From Oerskovia sp042887685 (GTDB taxonomy: Bacteria; Actinomycetota; Actinomycetes; Actinomycetales; Cellulomonadaceae), in assembly GCF_042887685.1 (NCBI RefSeq), contig NZ_JBHVOS010000014.1, forward strand, positions 62,001 to 126,000: a stretch of DNA of 64,000 nucleotides. Direction: 5' to 3'. The position numbers and the translations under genes were made by a program. Below are positions 9,401 through 16,984 of this stretch, in pieces (the first letter of the stretch is position 1; every line of letters starts with the position of its first letter). The notes under the pieces are model-generated. The model had not been told where the DNA came from. It made no database searches and was given only the letters and a program-made list of their open reading frames with translations.

Positions 9401-9781
9401 GACCTGTCGAGCGGGTTCATCGGCATCCAGAACCACGGCAACGGTGAGACGGTCTCCTACCGCAACATCCGCGTCAAGGACCTGGCGGCCGAGCCCGAGC
9501 CCGAGCTCGCGGTCTCGGTGACCGCCCAGCCGAAGTGCGCGGCCGGCAAGGTCACGCTCACCGTGCGTGCCGTCAACGACGACACGGTGCCGGTCGACGT
9601 CGTGATCAGCACGCCGTTCGGCAAGAAGACCATGACCGGTGTCCTGCCGGGCAGGTCCGCCCAGCAGACGTTCGCGACACGCTCGACCTCGATCGAGGCC
9701 GGGACCGCGACGGTGACGGCGAGCGCAGGGGACAAGGAGGTCGTGGTCGAGACGGCCTACGACGCGTCGAGCTGCGGCTGA
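6470..9781 (+). CDS. Secreted multidomain protein: PA14, beta-propeller dehydrogenase-like, CBM6/35-like, DUF1080, C-terminal beta domain
   Basis: A 1103-aa exported protein. Residues 1-34 form a signal peptide ending PSAQA. About 40-185 is a PA14 domain (FRVTNDDGALVYVDDQLLLE). About 220-600 is a six-bladed propeller of the sorbosone/glucose dehydrogenase-like type (LNPMGIEVIEDSIFVSER, GGLRTPNGIGFGPEGEIFG, NRVITGPDGALYVGG). About 678-808 is a CBM6/CBM35-like module (GWYEAEEAQPLGSSSLG). About 822-1005 is a DUF1080 / 3-keto-glycoside hydrolase-like jelly roll (RGIFDGTLASLADWSL, NKGYEIQIDASD). The last 100 residues look like an Ig-type beta domain. No sortase or membrane anchor is seen. AAGGAGG at 6453-6459 fixes the GTG start. 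It is likely to act on extracellular glycosides; the exact reaction is unknown. Confidence 0.8.
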   Translation: MRTSMRHRRGLSGLLGASLLVPLAFAGTLPSAQAADTEMEPGVTLRTFQLAQDPGSVCTLKSGTTPNVDKLMPTIDWSTPEQFGASDRFITHALATLTVPTEGEYTFRVTNDDGALVYVDDQLLLENDGPNDSTSVEGAITLTAGAHDLRVEYYEGTDKQRLTLAWKTPGASTFQVVPTSALSTEANVVRVTAPGNKYCEGATDTSGDGLRLDTVNPNYELVDLRPAGFEPKVSGLAFTPDEKLAVVTTGDVSSGGWRPNPTSGEVYLLDGVIDATGPEDVTVTKVADKLLNPMGIEVIEDSIFVSERYQLTQLTDPDGDGFYDTHTKIAGWPDGGNFHEFAFGLIHDENYFYVNLSVAIDNGGATTTPQPAANRGTSIKIDRATGEVTYVAGGLRTPNGIGFGPEGEIFGTDNQGAWLPANKLVHIEQDKFFNHFTTPSGPFDANPVSQPALWLPQNEIANSPGNPILVKDGEFAGQMLLGDVTYGGLQRAFLEKVDGEFQGAVFRHTAGLEVGANRVITGPDGALYVGGTGEGGNWGESGKLRFGLQKLATVNEDSFDMKEMRVVEGGFEIEYTDPVSDAVVAKLADAYRLTQWRYVPTQQYGGPKVDEQPLFVTDATVSEDRTTVTLKVDGLKPGHVVHLRSPRPFASDVGAELLSTEAWYTLNSLPGYVAPAERGWYEAEEAQPLGSSSLGSDHSNYSGTGFAAGMQNVGSGRTFAVTVPEAGTYPLNLRYANGIHPYTELRAKNVSLYVNGQKVGPWTLPTTGDWKKWDTVSRDVALVAGSNTITLKYDQGDQGNVNLDVLSIGQNPDICSPAEVEEGYRGIFDGTLASLADWSLAGAGTFGRQDDCSIRTNGGMGLLWYTAEELEKYSLKLDWKLVKDDNGGVFVGFPNPGTDPWVAVNKGYEIQIDASDAADRTTGAIYTFQGADAAAVTAALKPVGQWNAYDIRVEGDRIRIYLNDVLVNDFTSTDPARDLSSGFIGIQNHGNGETVSYRNIRVKDLAAEPEPELAVSVTAQPKCAAGKVTLTVRAVNDDTVPVDVVISTPFGKKTMTGVLPGRSAQQTFATRSTSIEAGTATVTASAGDKEVVVETAYDASSCG

Positions 9782-9802
9782 CGTGACATCCCCTCGCTGA
9801 GG

Positions 9803-9849
9803 GCATGACTCGGCTGCGACACGCCCGGCGTGTCGCAGCCGAGTCATGC
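9803..9849 (+). terminator. Perfect 22-bp-stem hairpin after the secreted protein gene
   Basis: Arms 9803-9824 and 9828-9849 pair perfectly around a 3-nt loop, 22 bp past the stop. There is no T-run, so this is an I-type (U-less) terminator or a palindromic repeat. Confidence 0.75.
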
Positions 9850-9976
9850 ACCCACCACCGCAGCACGCCGCTCGGCTCGGTCGCGGCCTCGTTTGCCGGG
9901 GCGCTGCGGCGTCTGTCACCATCTGCCGGGGCGTCGACGACGACGTCCCACCGTGTCGTCGAGAGGTAGTCGACCC

Positions 9977-12166
9977 ATGCTCGCGCACCTGGGACGGGTC
10001 ACGGCCCGGTACCGCGTCGCCGTCCTGACCTTCTGGGGCCTGCTCGCCCTGCTGGGCGCGGTGATCGGCGGCGGGGTCTTCGACCGCACGACCACGGTCG
10101 ACAGCCTGCCGCCCGGTGCGCCCGCCGCGCAGGCGCAGGCTCTGCTCGACGAGCTCGACCCGCAGGGGGAGACCCTCACGGCCGTCGTCGGCGGGGTCGA
10201 CTTCTTCACGCCGTCGCTCGTCGAGAGCGCGTACCGCGTCATGCCGGAGGTGCGCGCGATCCCCGGGGTCCTGGAGGTCTCGGACGCCTTCACGTCGGGC
10301 GGCCTCGTCGCGGACGACGGGTTCAGCTCGCTCGTCGTGGTCGAGCTGGACCACGACCTCACGGACGAGCAGGCGCTCGAGGTCGGGGACCGTGTCGCGG
10401 CGACCCTCCGGACCCTCGACGCCCCCGAGGTCGTGGTGGGCGGGGAGCTCATGGCCGAGCGGACGTTCGCCGACGTCGCGACGGCCGACGCCGTGGTGGG
10501 GGAGTCGGTCGCCCTCGTGGTGCTGTGCGTCGTCCTGGTGCTCGTGCTGGGAGGCCTGCGGGCCGGTCTGCTGCCGATCGTCGCCGCGCTCGCGTCGATC
10601 GCGGCGTCCCTCCTCGGGCTGAGCGCGCTCGCCGGTGCGGTGCCCGTGAGCGAGTTCGCGGTCAACGTCGTGACGCTCCTGGGGCTCGGGCTGGCCGTCG
10701 ACTACAGCCTCCTGGTGATCGTGCGGTTCCGGGAGGAGCGCGGGGCGGCGCCCGAGGCTCCTCTCGAGGAGCTGCTGGCCCTGACCGTGTCGACCGCGGG
10801 CAGGGCGGTCCTCGTCTCGGGGCTCGCGGTCGCGTCGGCGCTCGGCGGGCTGCTCGTCCTGGCGGACCCTCTGCTCGCGAGCATGGCCCTGGGTGGCCTG
10901 CTCGTGGTCGCGCTCACGACGCTCGCCGGGCTCACGCTCGTGCCGGCCCTGGTCGGCGTGCTGCACGCGTCGATCCCGGCGCCGCGGACCCGGACCTGGG
11001 CCCGCCGCCGGACGGGGCGCGGCTCTGGCCTGCTCGCACGGTCCGCTGCGTTCGCCCAACGTCGACCGGTGGCGGTGACGCTCGGGTCGACCGCGGTCCT
11101 CCTGCTCCTGAGCGCGCCGCTGGCGTCGCTCGCGCTGGGCGCGTCGGACGCGCGGTCCCTTCCGTCGGGGACGCAGGAGCGCGTCGTGCAGGAGAGGATC
11201 GAGCGGGACTTCGAGATCCTGGGCGTCCAGCCGGTCGAGCTCGTGCTGGGGGCGCCCGTCGAGGACCCCGAGGTCCAGGCGTTCCTCGACACGGTTTACG
11301 CGCTGCCCGGTGTCGAGGACGTCGAGCACCTCACCGACTTCCCGGCCGACGTGACGGTCGCCGAGGTCACCCCGGAGGGCACCGCGACGGGCGAGGCGGC
11401 GCAGGCCGTGGTCCGTGACGTGCGGGCGCTCGACGTCCCGTTCTCGGTGCAGGTCGCGGGCCCTGCGGCCGAGCTGGTCGACGCGACGCAGCAGTCGCGG
11501 GACCGGCTCCCGTGGGCCTTCGCCGCGGTCGTGCTCCCCGCGATGCTCCTGCTGGGCTGGCTCACCCGGTCGGTCGTGGTCCCGCTCAAGGCGCTGGTCC
11601 TGAACCTGCTCGCCCTGACCGCGTCCTTGGGCGTGCTGGTCGCGGTCTTCCAGTGGGGCTGGGGGGCGCGCCTCCTGGGCTTCGAGCCCACGGGCACGAT
11701 CGACGCGACGAGCCCCGCGCTCCTGTTCGTCTTCCTCTTCGGCCTGTCGATGGACTACGAGGTGTTCCTCCTCGCGCGCATCGCGGAGGAGTGGCGCCGT
11801 CGGACGGGGGACGACCGCCGCGCGAACGACCGCGCGGTGCTCGCGGGGGTCGTGGCGTCGGGCCCCGTGATCACGGTCGCGGCCGTGTCGATCGGGATCG
11901 TGTTCGCGGGCTTCGCGCTGGGCGACCTCGTGGCCATGAAGGAGATCGGGGTGGGGATGGCCGTCGCGGTCCTGCTCGACGTCACGATCGTCCGCGGGCT
12001 GCTCCTCCCCGCCTCGATGTCGCTCCTGGGGCGCTGGAACTGGTGGTTCCCGGGCGGAGGGACGCACCGCGGCCGCGGGGTCGGGCCGGACGGGGCGCGC
12101 GGCGAGGAGGCCTCGCCGCGCACCCTCGTGGGCAGCGGTGCGTCAGCAGGCGCCGGCCGGGGCTGA
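9977..12166 (+). CDS. MMPL/RND-family membrane transporter
   Basis: A 729-aa polytopic protein of the MmpL/YdfJ type: one N-terminal helix, an extracytoplasmic domain (about residues 30-165), a six-helix bundle, a second extracytoplasmic domain (about 390-510) and a second six-helix bundle. The duplicated family motif is visible as GLAVDYSLLVIVRFREE and FGLSMDYEVFLLARIAEEW. Members use the proton gradient to export lipids or hydrophobic drugs; the substrate here is unknown. The ATG at 9977 is chosen because MLAHLGRVTARYRV is the standard family opening and GAGAGG lies 10 nt upstream. The longer frame back to 9830 runs through the preceding hairpin. Its last 24 bp overlap the end of the convergent galTK gene. 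Confidence 0.88.
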   Translation: MLAHLGRVTARYRVAVLTFWGLLALLGAVIGGGVFDRTTTVDSLPPGAPAAQAQALLDELDPQGETLTAVVGGVDFFTPSLVESAYRVMPEVRAIPGVLEVSDAFTSGGLVADDGFSSLVVVELDHDLTDEQALEVGDRVAATLRTLDAPEVVVGGELMAERTFADVATADAVVGESVALVVLCVVLVLVLGGLRAGLLPIVAALASIAASLLGLSALAGAVPVSEFAVNVVTLLGLGLAVDYSLLVIVRFREERGAAPEAPLEELLALTVSTAGRAVLVSGLAVASALGGLLVLADPLLASMALGGLLVVALTTLAGLTLVPALVGVLHASIPAPRTRTWARRRTGRGSGLLARSAAFAQRRPVAVTLGSTAVLLLLSAPLASLALGASDARSLPSGTQERVVQERIERDFEILGVQPVELVLGAPVEDPEVQAFLDTVYALPGVEDVEHLTDFPADVTVAEVTPEGTATGEAAQAVVRDVRALDVPFSVQVAGPAAELVDATQQSRDRLPWAFAAVVLPAMLLLGWLTRSVVVPLKALVLNLLALTASLGVLVAVFQWGWGARLLGFEPTGTIDATSPALLFVFLFGLSMDYEVFLLARIAEEWRRRTGDDRRANDRAVLAGVVASGPVITVAAVSIGIVFAGFALGDLVAMKEIGVGMAVAVLLDVTIVRGLLLPASMSLLGRWNWWFPGGGTHRGRGVGPDGARGEEASPRTLVGSGASAGAGRG

Positions 12167-14647
12167 CGGCACGGCCAGCAGGAACCCGGGGGCCGCGAGG
12201 CCGGCGCGGGCGAAGGCCGCGGCCACGGCGTCGGCGACGGCGCCGGAACGGTCGGCCGGGACGAGCGCGATGGCCGACCCCCCGAACCCGCCGCCCGTCA
12301 TGCGGGCTCCCAGGGCGCCGGCCTCGCGCGCGGCCTCGACCGCCACGTCGAGCTCGGTCGCGGAGACCTCGTAGTCGTCGCGCAGAGACGCGTGGGACGC
12401 GTCGAGCAGCGGCCCGACGGCGGAGGCCCGCCCCGCGCGCAGCAGCGACACCAGGTCCTGGGTCCGGGCGATCTCGGTCACCACGTGCCGGACGCGGCGG
12501 CGGGTGACGTCGTCGGGCAGGCGGTCGAGCGCCTCGCCGAGAGCCTCGGCGAACACGGCCTCGTGGGCCACGGGGTCGCTCGGGGCTGCCGCCGCACCGG
12601 CGACCGAGTCCGCGAGCTCGCGCAGGTTCGCGAGGCCCAGGGTCGCGGCGGCCGCCTCGCACGTCGCCCGGCGCTGCGCGTACTGGCCGTCGACCAGCGC
12701 GTGCTCGGCCCGGGTGTCGATCACGAGGAGTGCGAGCCCCTCGGCCGCGAGGTCGAACGGGACCTGCTCGACGGCGTCGGCCGCGGCGAGCCCCGGGCGG
12801 CAGTCGAGCAGCAGTGCGTGACCCGGGGCGCAGCGCAAGGACGCCGACTGGTCCATGCCGCCCGTCGGAGCACCCGCGACCTCGTTCTCGGCGCGGACCG
12901 CGGCGGCAGCGAGGGTCGCGCGACCGGCGTCGGTGGACGCGAGCCCCAGGCCCGCGACGTCGTCGAGACCGACCGCGACCGAGCACTCGAGCGCGGCCGA
13001 CGACGACAGGCCCGCACCGTAGGGCACGCACGAGTCGACCACGGCGTCGAAGCCGCGGATCGTGGCGGCCGACCCGCCCGTCGCCTCGAGGTACTGCCCG
13101 AGCGCCCAGGCGACCCCGGCCACGTACGCGGCCCAGCCCGTCACGGTCCCCGGTGCGACGTCCTCGAGCCGCCCGGTCCAGGCAGCGCCCGGCTCCTGGG
13201 CCGAGGCCAGGCGCACGACCGAGTCGGTCCGGGGGCGCAGCGCGACGTACGTGCGGTGGGGGAGCGCGATGGGCAGGCACAGCCCGGCGTTGTAGTCGGT
13301 GTGCTCGCCGATGATGTTGACGCGGCCAGGGGCTGCGTAGACGCGGACGTCTGCCGTGCTCTCGGCCGGGAACGCCGCCGCGAAGGCCTGCCGGACGCGG
13401 TCCGCGCCGACGTCGTCGGGCCAGGAGTCGACCCACTGCGTGGCAGGGACCGGGGCGAGGGCCTGCAGGCGCGCGGCGATCCGCTCGGGCGTGGTGTCGC
13501 TGACCCAGGCACCCATGCCGGACTCCGAGCCCGCGAGGTACTTGAGCTTGCCCGGTGCGCGCAGGACCGAGAAGACCTGCAGGTGCAGGCGTGACAGGTC
13601 GCGCCCCTCGCGCACCGGGGCCTGGTGCCAGGCCGCGATGTAGGGCAGGGGGACGGGTGCGCCGTCGGGTCCTTCGAAGAACAGGTCGAGGCGACGCAGG
13701 AGCTCTAGGTAGGTGACCGCGAGGTCGTCGCGCTCGGCGTCGGTGAGCGCGGGCAGGTCGGGGACGTCGCGGCGCGGTGCGAGGTGCACCTCGACGGGCC
13801 AGCGGGCCGCGAAGGGCACGTACGCGACCCAGTGCTCGGTCTCCAGGACGATGCGGCGGCCGTCGGCGAGCTCGGCGTCGAGGACGTCGCGCAGCAGGTT
13901 GCCGCCCGTGCGCTCGTGGTGGGCGCGTGCCTGCGCGAGCATCGCGCGCGTCCTGGGCGTGAGGTACGGGTAGCCGTAGATCTGGCCGTGCGGGTGGTGG
14001 AGCGTGACGCCGATCTCCTGGCCCCTGTTCTCGAAGCAGAAGACCTGCTCGACGCCCGGCTCGCGGCCGAGGGCCTCGGTGCGGTCGGCCCACGCGTCGA
14101 CGATGGTGCGCACGCGCTGCGCGGGCAGCGCGCCGAACGACGAGGAGTGGTCGCTCGAGAAGACGATGACCTCGCAGCGGCCCGACGCCGGCGCGCGGGT
14201 CTCGAGCGTGCCCTCGCCACCGAAGGAGCCGTCCGCCGCGCCCGTGCCGTCACTGACGCCGGGCACGAATTGCAGCGACGGGAAGCGGTTCTCGAAGACC
14301 ACGACGTCGTAGTCGGTGTCCGGGACCTCACCGTCGGAGTAGGCGGCGCCGGGGCGTGCCGGGCACAGCGGGCACGAGTCCGCCGCGGGCAGGAACGTGC
14401 GGTTCATGCGGTGCGCGGCCATCGGGATCCAGTCGCCCGAGAGCGGGTCGAGGCGCATCTCGGGACCCGTGTAGGGGTGCTCGTGGCCGTCGGGGCCGGT
14501 CACGGGGGCGAACCGGTCGCCCAGCGGGCGCGGGTCGTCGAGCCGGCGCGTGAGGTCCCCCGCGACGTACGCGGGCGAGTCGTCGAAGTAGACGAGCTCG
14601 CGGCCGTCGGCCAGACGGGTCGGGGTGCGGCGCAGGTTCTGGTTCAT
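12143..14647 (-). CDS. galT-galK: GalT-GalK fusion: galactose-1-phosphate uridylyltransferase / galactokinase
   Basis: One 834-aa frame carries two Leloir enzymes that are normally separate. GalT occupies about residues 1-395: the zinc CPLC motif, ENRFPSLQ, and the active site HHPHGQ with the nucleophilic His of HPH at about 218-220. GalK occupies about 415-834: GRVNIIGEHTDYNAG (from 441), PYGAGLSSSAALECSVA for ATP and GGGFGGSAIALVP near the end. No ATG or GTG in frame lies in the joint, so the second half cannot be started separately. The protein would phosphorylate galactose and exchange it onto UDP-glucose. The ATG overlaps the stop of the upstream deoR gene (ATGA), so the two form an operon. 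The 3' end overlaps the MMPL gene by 24 bp. Confidence 0.9.
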   Translation of the reverse strand: MNQNLRRTPTRLADGRELVYFDDSPAYVAGDLTRRLDDPRPLGDRFAPVTGPDGHEHPYTGPEMRLDPLSGDWIPMAAHRMNRTFLPAADSCPLCPARPGAAYSDGEVPDTDYDVVVFENRFPSLQFVPGVSDGTGAADGSFGGEGTLETRAPASGRCEVIVFSSDHSSSFGALPAQRVRTIVDAWADRTEALGREPGVEQVFCFENRGQEIGVTLHHPHGQIYGYPYLTPRTRAMLAQARAHHERTGGNLLRDVLDAELADGRRIVLETEHWVAYVPFAARWPVEVHLAPRRDVPDLPALTDAERDDLAVTYLELLRRLDLFFEGPDGAPVPLPYIAAWHQAPVREGRDLSRLHLQVFSVLRAPGKLKYLAGSESGMGAWVSDTTPERIAARLQALAPVPATQWVDSWPDDVGADRVRQAFAAAFPAESTADVRVYAAPGRVNIIGEHTDYNAGLCLPIALPHRTYVALRPRTDSVVRLASAQEPGAAWTGRLEDVAPGTVTGWAAYVAGVAWALGQYLEATGGSAATIRGFDAVVDSCVPYGAGLSSSAALECSVAVGLDDVAGLGLASTDAGRATLAAAAVRAENEVAGAPTGGMDQSASLRCAPGHALLLDCRPGLAAADAVEQVPFDLAAEGLALLVIDTRAEHALVDGQYAQRRATCEAAAATLGLANLRELADSVAGAAAAPSDPVAHEAVFAEALGEALDRLPDDVTRRRVRHVVTEIARTQDLVSLLRAGRASAVGPLLDASHASLRDDYEVSATELDVAVEAAREAGALGARMTGGGFGGSAIALVPADRSGAVADAVAAAFARAGLAAPGFLLAVPSAPAGAC

Positions 14648-15489
14648 CGGGGGGTACGACCGTCCTGGGGTGCGGGGGTGGGTGGGTTCGGTGCGGGCTG
14701 GGGCGCGCCGTCGCGCGTGGCGACCACGAGCTGCTCGACGACGTCGCGCACCGCCTCCTGGTCTGCCGCCGGGAGGGCGTCGTCGGTCACGAGGACGTCG
14801 ACCTGGTCGAGCCGGGCGAAGACGCTCAGGCCCGTGGTGCTCCACTTGGAGTGGTCGGCCAGGACGACGGTCCGGCCGGCGATCGCGACGAGCGAGCGGT
14901 TCGTCGCGGCCTCGTCCAGGTTGGGCGTCGTCAGCCCGGCCTCGACGCTCACGCCGTGCGCGCCCAGGAAGGTCTGGTCGACGCGCAGGCTCGCGAGCGC
15001 GGCCTCGGTGAGCGGCCCGACCAGGGCGTCCGACGGCGTCCGGGAGCCTCCGGTGAGGACGGTCTCGAGCCGGGGGTCGCCTGCGCGGTGCAGGGCCTCG
15101 GCGACCGGGAGCGAGTTCGTCACGACCGTCAGAGGGCGCAGGGCGGTGTCCGCGGCGATCTCCACGGCGAGGAGGTGCGTCGTGGTGCCGGCCGACAGGG
15201 CGATCGAGGACCCGGGGGAGACGAGGCGTGCGGCGGTGCGCGCGATCGCGCGCTTCTCGTCGAGCGCGAGCGTGCTCTTGGCCTCGAACCCGGGCTCGTG
15301 CGAGGTGGCCTGCGGGGAGACCGCCCCGCCGTGGACCTTGCGGAGCAGCCCCTGGTCCGCGAGCTCGAGCAGGTCGCGGCGGACCGTCATGTCGGAGACG
15401 CCGAGCTCCTGGGTGAGGTCGGCGATCCGGACGGCGCCGTGGTCGCGGAGACCCGCGAGGATGCGCTCGTGGCGCTGGGAGGCGAGCAT
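14644..15489 (-). CDS. DeoR-family repressor of the galactose operon
   Basis: A 281-aa regulator with an N-terminal winged helix (SQRHERILAGLRDHGAVRIADL, then LGVSDMTVRRDLLELADQG and the wing KVHGGAV) and the C-terminal DeoRC sugar-phosphate sensor domain (residues 75-230). In the sensor the motif LSAGTTTHLLA lies in the expected phosphate-binding loop. The last 30 residues are a Pro-rich tail. The start at 15489 gives the family-typical MLASQRHERI. Its stop overlaps the galTK start, so it is co-transcribed with the genes it probably represses. The inducer is likely a phosphosugar such as galactose-1-phosphate (inference). Three TGTT repeats upstream suggest autoregulation. Confidence 0.87.
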   Translation of the reverse strand: MLASQRHERILAGLRDHGAVRIADLTQELGVSDMTVRRDLLELADQGLLRKVHGGAVSPQATSHEPGFEAKSTLALDEKRAIARTAARLVSPGSSIALSAGTTTHLLAVEIAADTALRPLTVVTNSLPVAEALHRAGDPRLETVLTGGSRTPSDALVGPLTEAALASLRVDQTFLGAHGVSVEAGLTTPNLDEAATNRSLVAIAGRTVVLADHSKWSTTGLSVFARLDQVDVLVTDDALPAADQEAVRDVVEQLVVATRDGAPQPAPNPPTPAPQDGRTPR

Positions 15490-15503
15490 GCAGCCATGGT
15501 GAC

Positions 15504-15534
15504 ACATTCCAACAGAAACGAACAATGTTGAACA
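15504..15534 (-). promoter_or_regulatory. Promoter and phased TGTT operator of deoR-galTK
   Basis: On the minus strand TTCAAC (15532-15527) and GAATGT (15509-15504) lie 17 bp apart. The tetramer TGTT (AACA on the plus strand at 15511, 15521 and 15531) repeats with exact 10-bp spacing across the spacer, as in direct-repeat operators of DeoR-family regulators. Confidence 0.6.
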
Positions 15535-15598
15535 GTCGGGGCTCGCCGGAGCATGCCCGCCCCGCAGCCGCGGGTCGGCCCGCTCCTTGCCGGACGAC

Positions 15599-15631
15599 GA
15601 CGGCCGACCACCCTGCGGGTGACCGGCCGTC
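15599..15631 (-). terminator. Hairpin at the end of the first ABC export operon
   Basis: GACGGCCG (15599-15606) pairs with CGGCCGTC (15624-15631), with an inner ACCC/GGGT pair, 19 bp beyond the permease stop. Confidence 0.6.
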
Positions 15632-15649
15632 AGAAGGCGCGTCGCGAGA

Positions 15650-16984
15650 TCAGATGCCTCCGCGCAGCGCGGCGATCGGCTCGATCGCCGCGGCCTTGAG
15701 CGCCGGATAGGTCCCCGCGAGCAGGCCGATCACACCGCCCAGGAGGGCCGAGCCGATCGCCATGCGGATGTCCAGGATGGGTGTCCACTCCTGGGCGACC
15801 GACACGATCACCACCGTGAACACCCCCAGCGACGCGCCGACCAGGCCACCGAGCAGCCCGATGACCACGGACTCCACCACGAACTGCCCCGCGATGTCCC
15901 GCTTGGTCGCGCCGAGCGCACGGCGCAGGCCGATCTCCCCGACACGCTCCATCACCGACAGCAGGGTGACGTTCGCGATCCCGAGACCTCCCACGAGCAG
16001 GGCGATCCCGCCCAGGGCCAGGAAGATCGCGTTGATGTCCGCCTGGACGTTCTCCTGGAGCGCGGAGCCGCTGACGGGCGCCTGGGCCTTGAAGGACTCG
16101 GGCTCGTTGGGGTCGAGGGCGATCGGCCCCTGCTCGGCGACGAGCGAGCCGGCGCCCGTCTCGATGTGGATCTGCACCTCCTCGGGCGCGCCCACGGCGA
16201 AGTCCTGCCGCGCGGTACCGACGGGGAGCACCACCGCGTCGAGAAGATCCGTCCGTCGCTTCACGTCGCCGAAGATCCCGATGACGGTGTACGCGTCCTC
16301 GCCGATGAAGATCGACGGCTGGCTGTCGACGCGGTTGATGCCGAGCTGCTCGGCAGCCCGCTCGCCCAGCACCACGACCCGGTCGTTGCGCGCGTCGTGC
16401 CCGCTGTCGAAGAAGCGCCCGGCCACGATGCGCCCCCGCACGGCGTCGAGCAGGCCGTCGGAGCCCGCGAGCACCACGGGGCTGGCCTTCTCGGCGACCG
16501 ACGGGTCGTTGACCGGTACGGCGGTCACCCGCCGGGCCTCGACGTCGACCGGCGCGACGATCCCTGCGGCGACGACCCCGTTGATCTGGGCGACACGGTC
16601 CCCGCCGTCCCACGGGATGCGCCCCTTGGGGCGGGCGTCGTCACCCGTGCCGGCCTTGGCCGGCGTGATGACGACCTGGGTCGCGGCCACGGCGTCGAAC
16701 TGGCGGCTGATCTGTCCCGCGGCGGTCTGCGCGAGACCCACCGTGATCACGACCGACGCGATGCCCAGGACCGTGCCGAGGATCGTCAGGACCAGCCGCC
16801 CGGGACGGGCGCCGATCCCGTGCGCGGCCTCGGCGAAGAGGTCACGGGCGTTGAACCGGTCGCGGGCCCGGCCACGGTGGATCCGTTCCTTCGGCACCCG
16901 ACGGGCACCCGGTGCCGCGTCCGCCGCCGTGCCCCGTGCCGACCGACCGGGCAGGCGGGCCCTCAACGCGTCGAGGGCCCTCAT
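15650..16984 (-). CDS. MacB-type ABC transporter permease (FtsX family)
   Basis: A 444-aa permease. A charged cytoplasmic N-terminus of about 65 residues is followed by a first membrane helix (RLVLTILGTVLGIASVVIT). Next comes a periplasmic MacB_PCD domain (about 90-310) and three C-terminal helices of the FtsX fold, with VMERVGEIGLRRALGATKRD between helices 2 and 3. It is the membrane part of a tripartite exporter whose ATPase gene stops inside its ATG (ATGA at 16981-16984). An export substrate such as an antimicrobial peptide or lipid is typical for the family and is not shown by the sequence. It is the last gene of a minus-strand operon with lipoprotein, adaptor and ATPase genes. Confidence 0.9.
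   Translation of the reverse strand: MRALDALRARLPGRSARGTAADAAPGARRVPKERIHRGRARDRFNARDLFAEAAHGIGARPGRLVLTILGTVLGIASVVITVGLAQTAAGQISRQFDAVAATQVVITPAKAGTGDDARPKGRIPWDGGDRVAQINGVVAAGIVAPVDVEARRVTAVPVNDPSVAEKASPVVLAGSDGLLDAVRGRIVAGRFFDSGHDARNDRVVVLGERAAEQLGINRVDSQPSIFIGEDAYTVIGIFGDVKRRTDLLDAVVLPVGTARQDFAVGAPEEVQIHIETGAGSLVAEQGPIALDPNEPESFKAQAPVSGSALQENVQADINAIFLALGGIALLVGGLGIANVTLLSVMERVGEIGLRRALGATKRDIAGQFVVESVVIGLLGGLVGASLGVFTVVIVSVAQEWTPILDIRMAIGSALLGGVIGLLAGTYPALKAAAIEPIAALRGGI

Noticed and set aside
15488..15501. Leaderless start at the ATG near 15497 after GAATGT
   Set aside because: That ATG is out of frame with the DeoR protein and its frame is a shadow, so only the promoter boxes are kept.
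14648..15505. N-terminal extension of the galTK frame to 15505
   Set aside because: It runs through the deoR gene in another frame, is Arg/Pro-rich without domain features, and the MNQNLRRTPTRL start overlaps the deoR stop in the usual coupled way.
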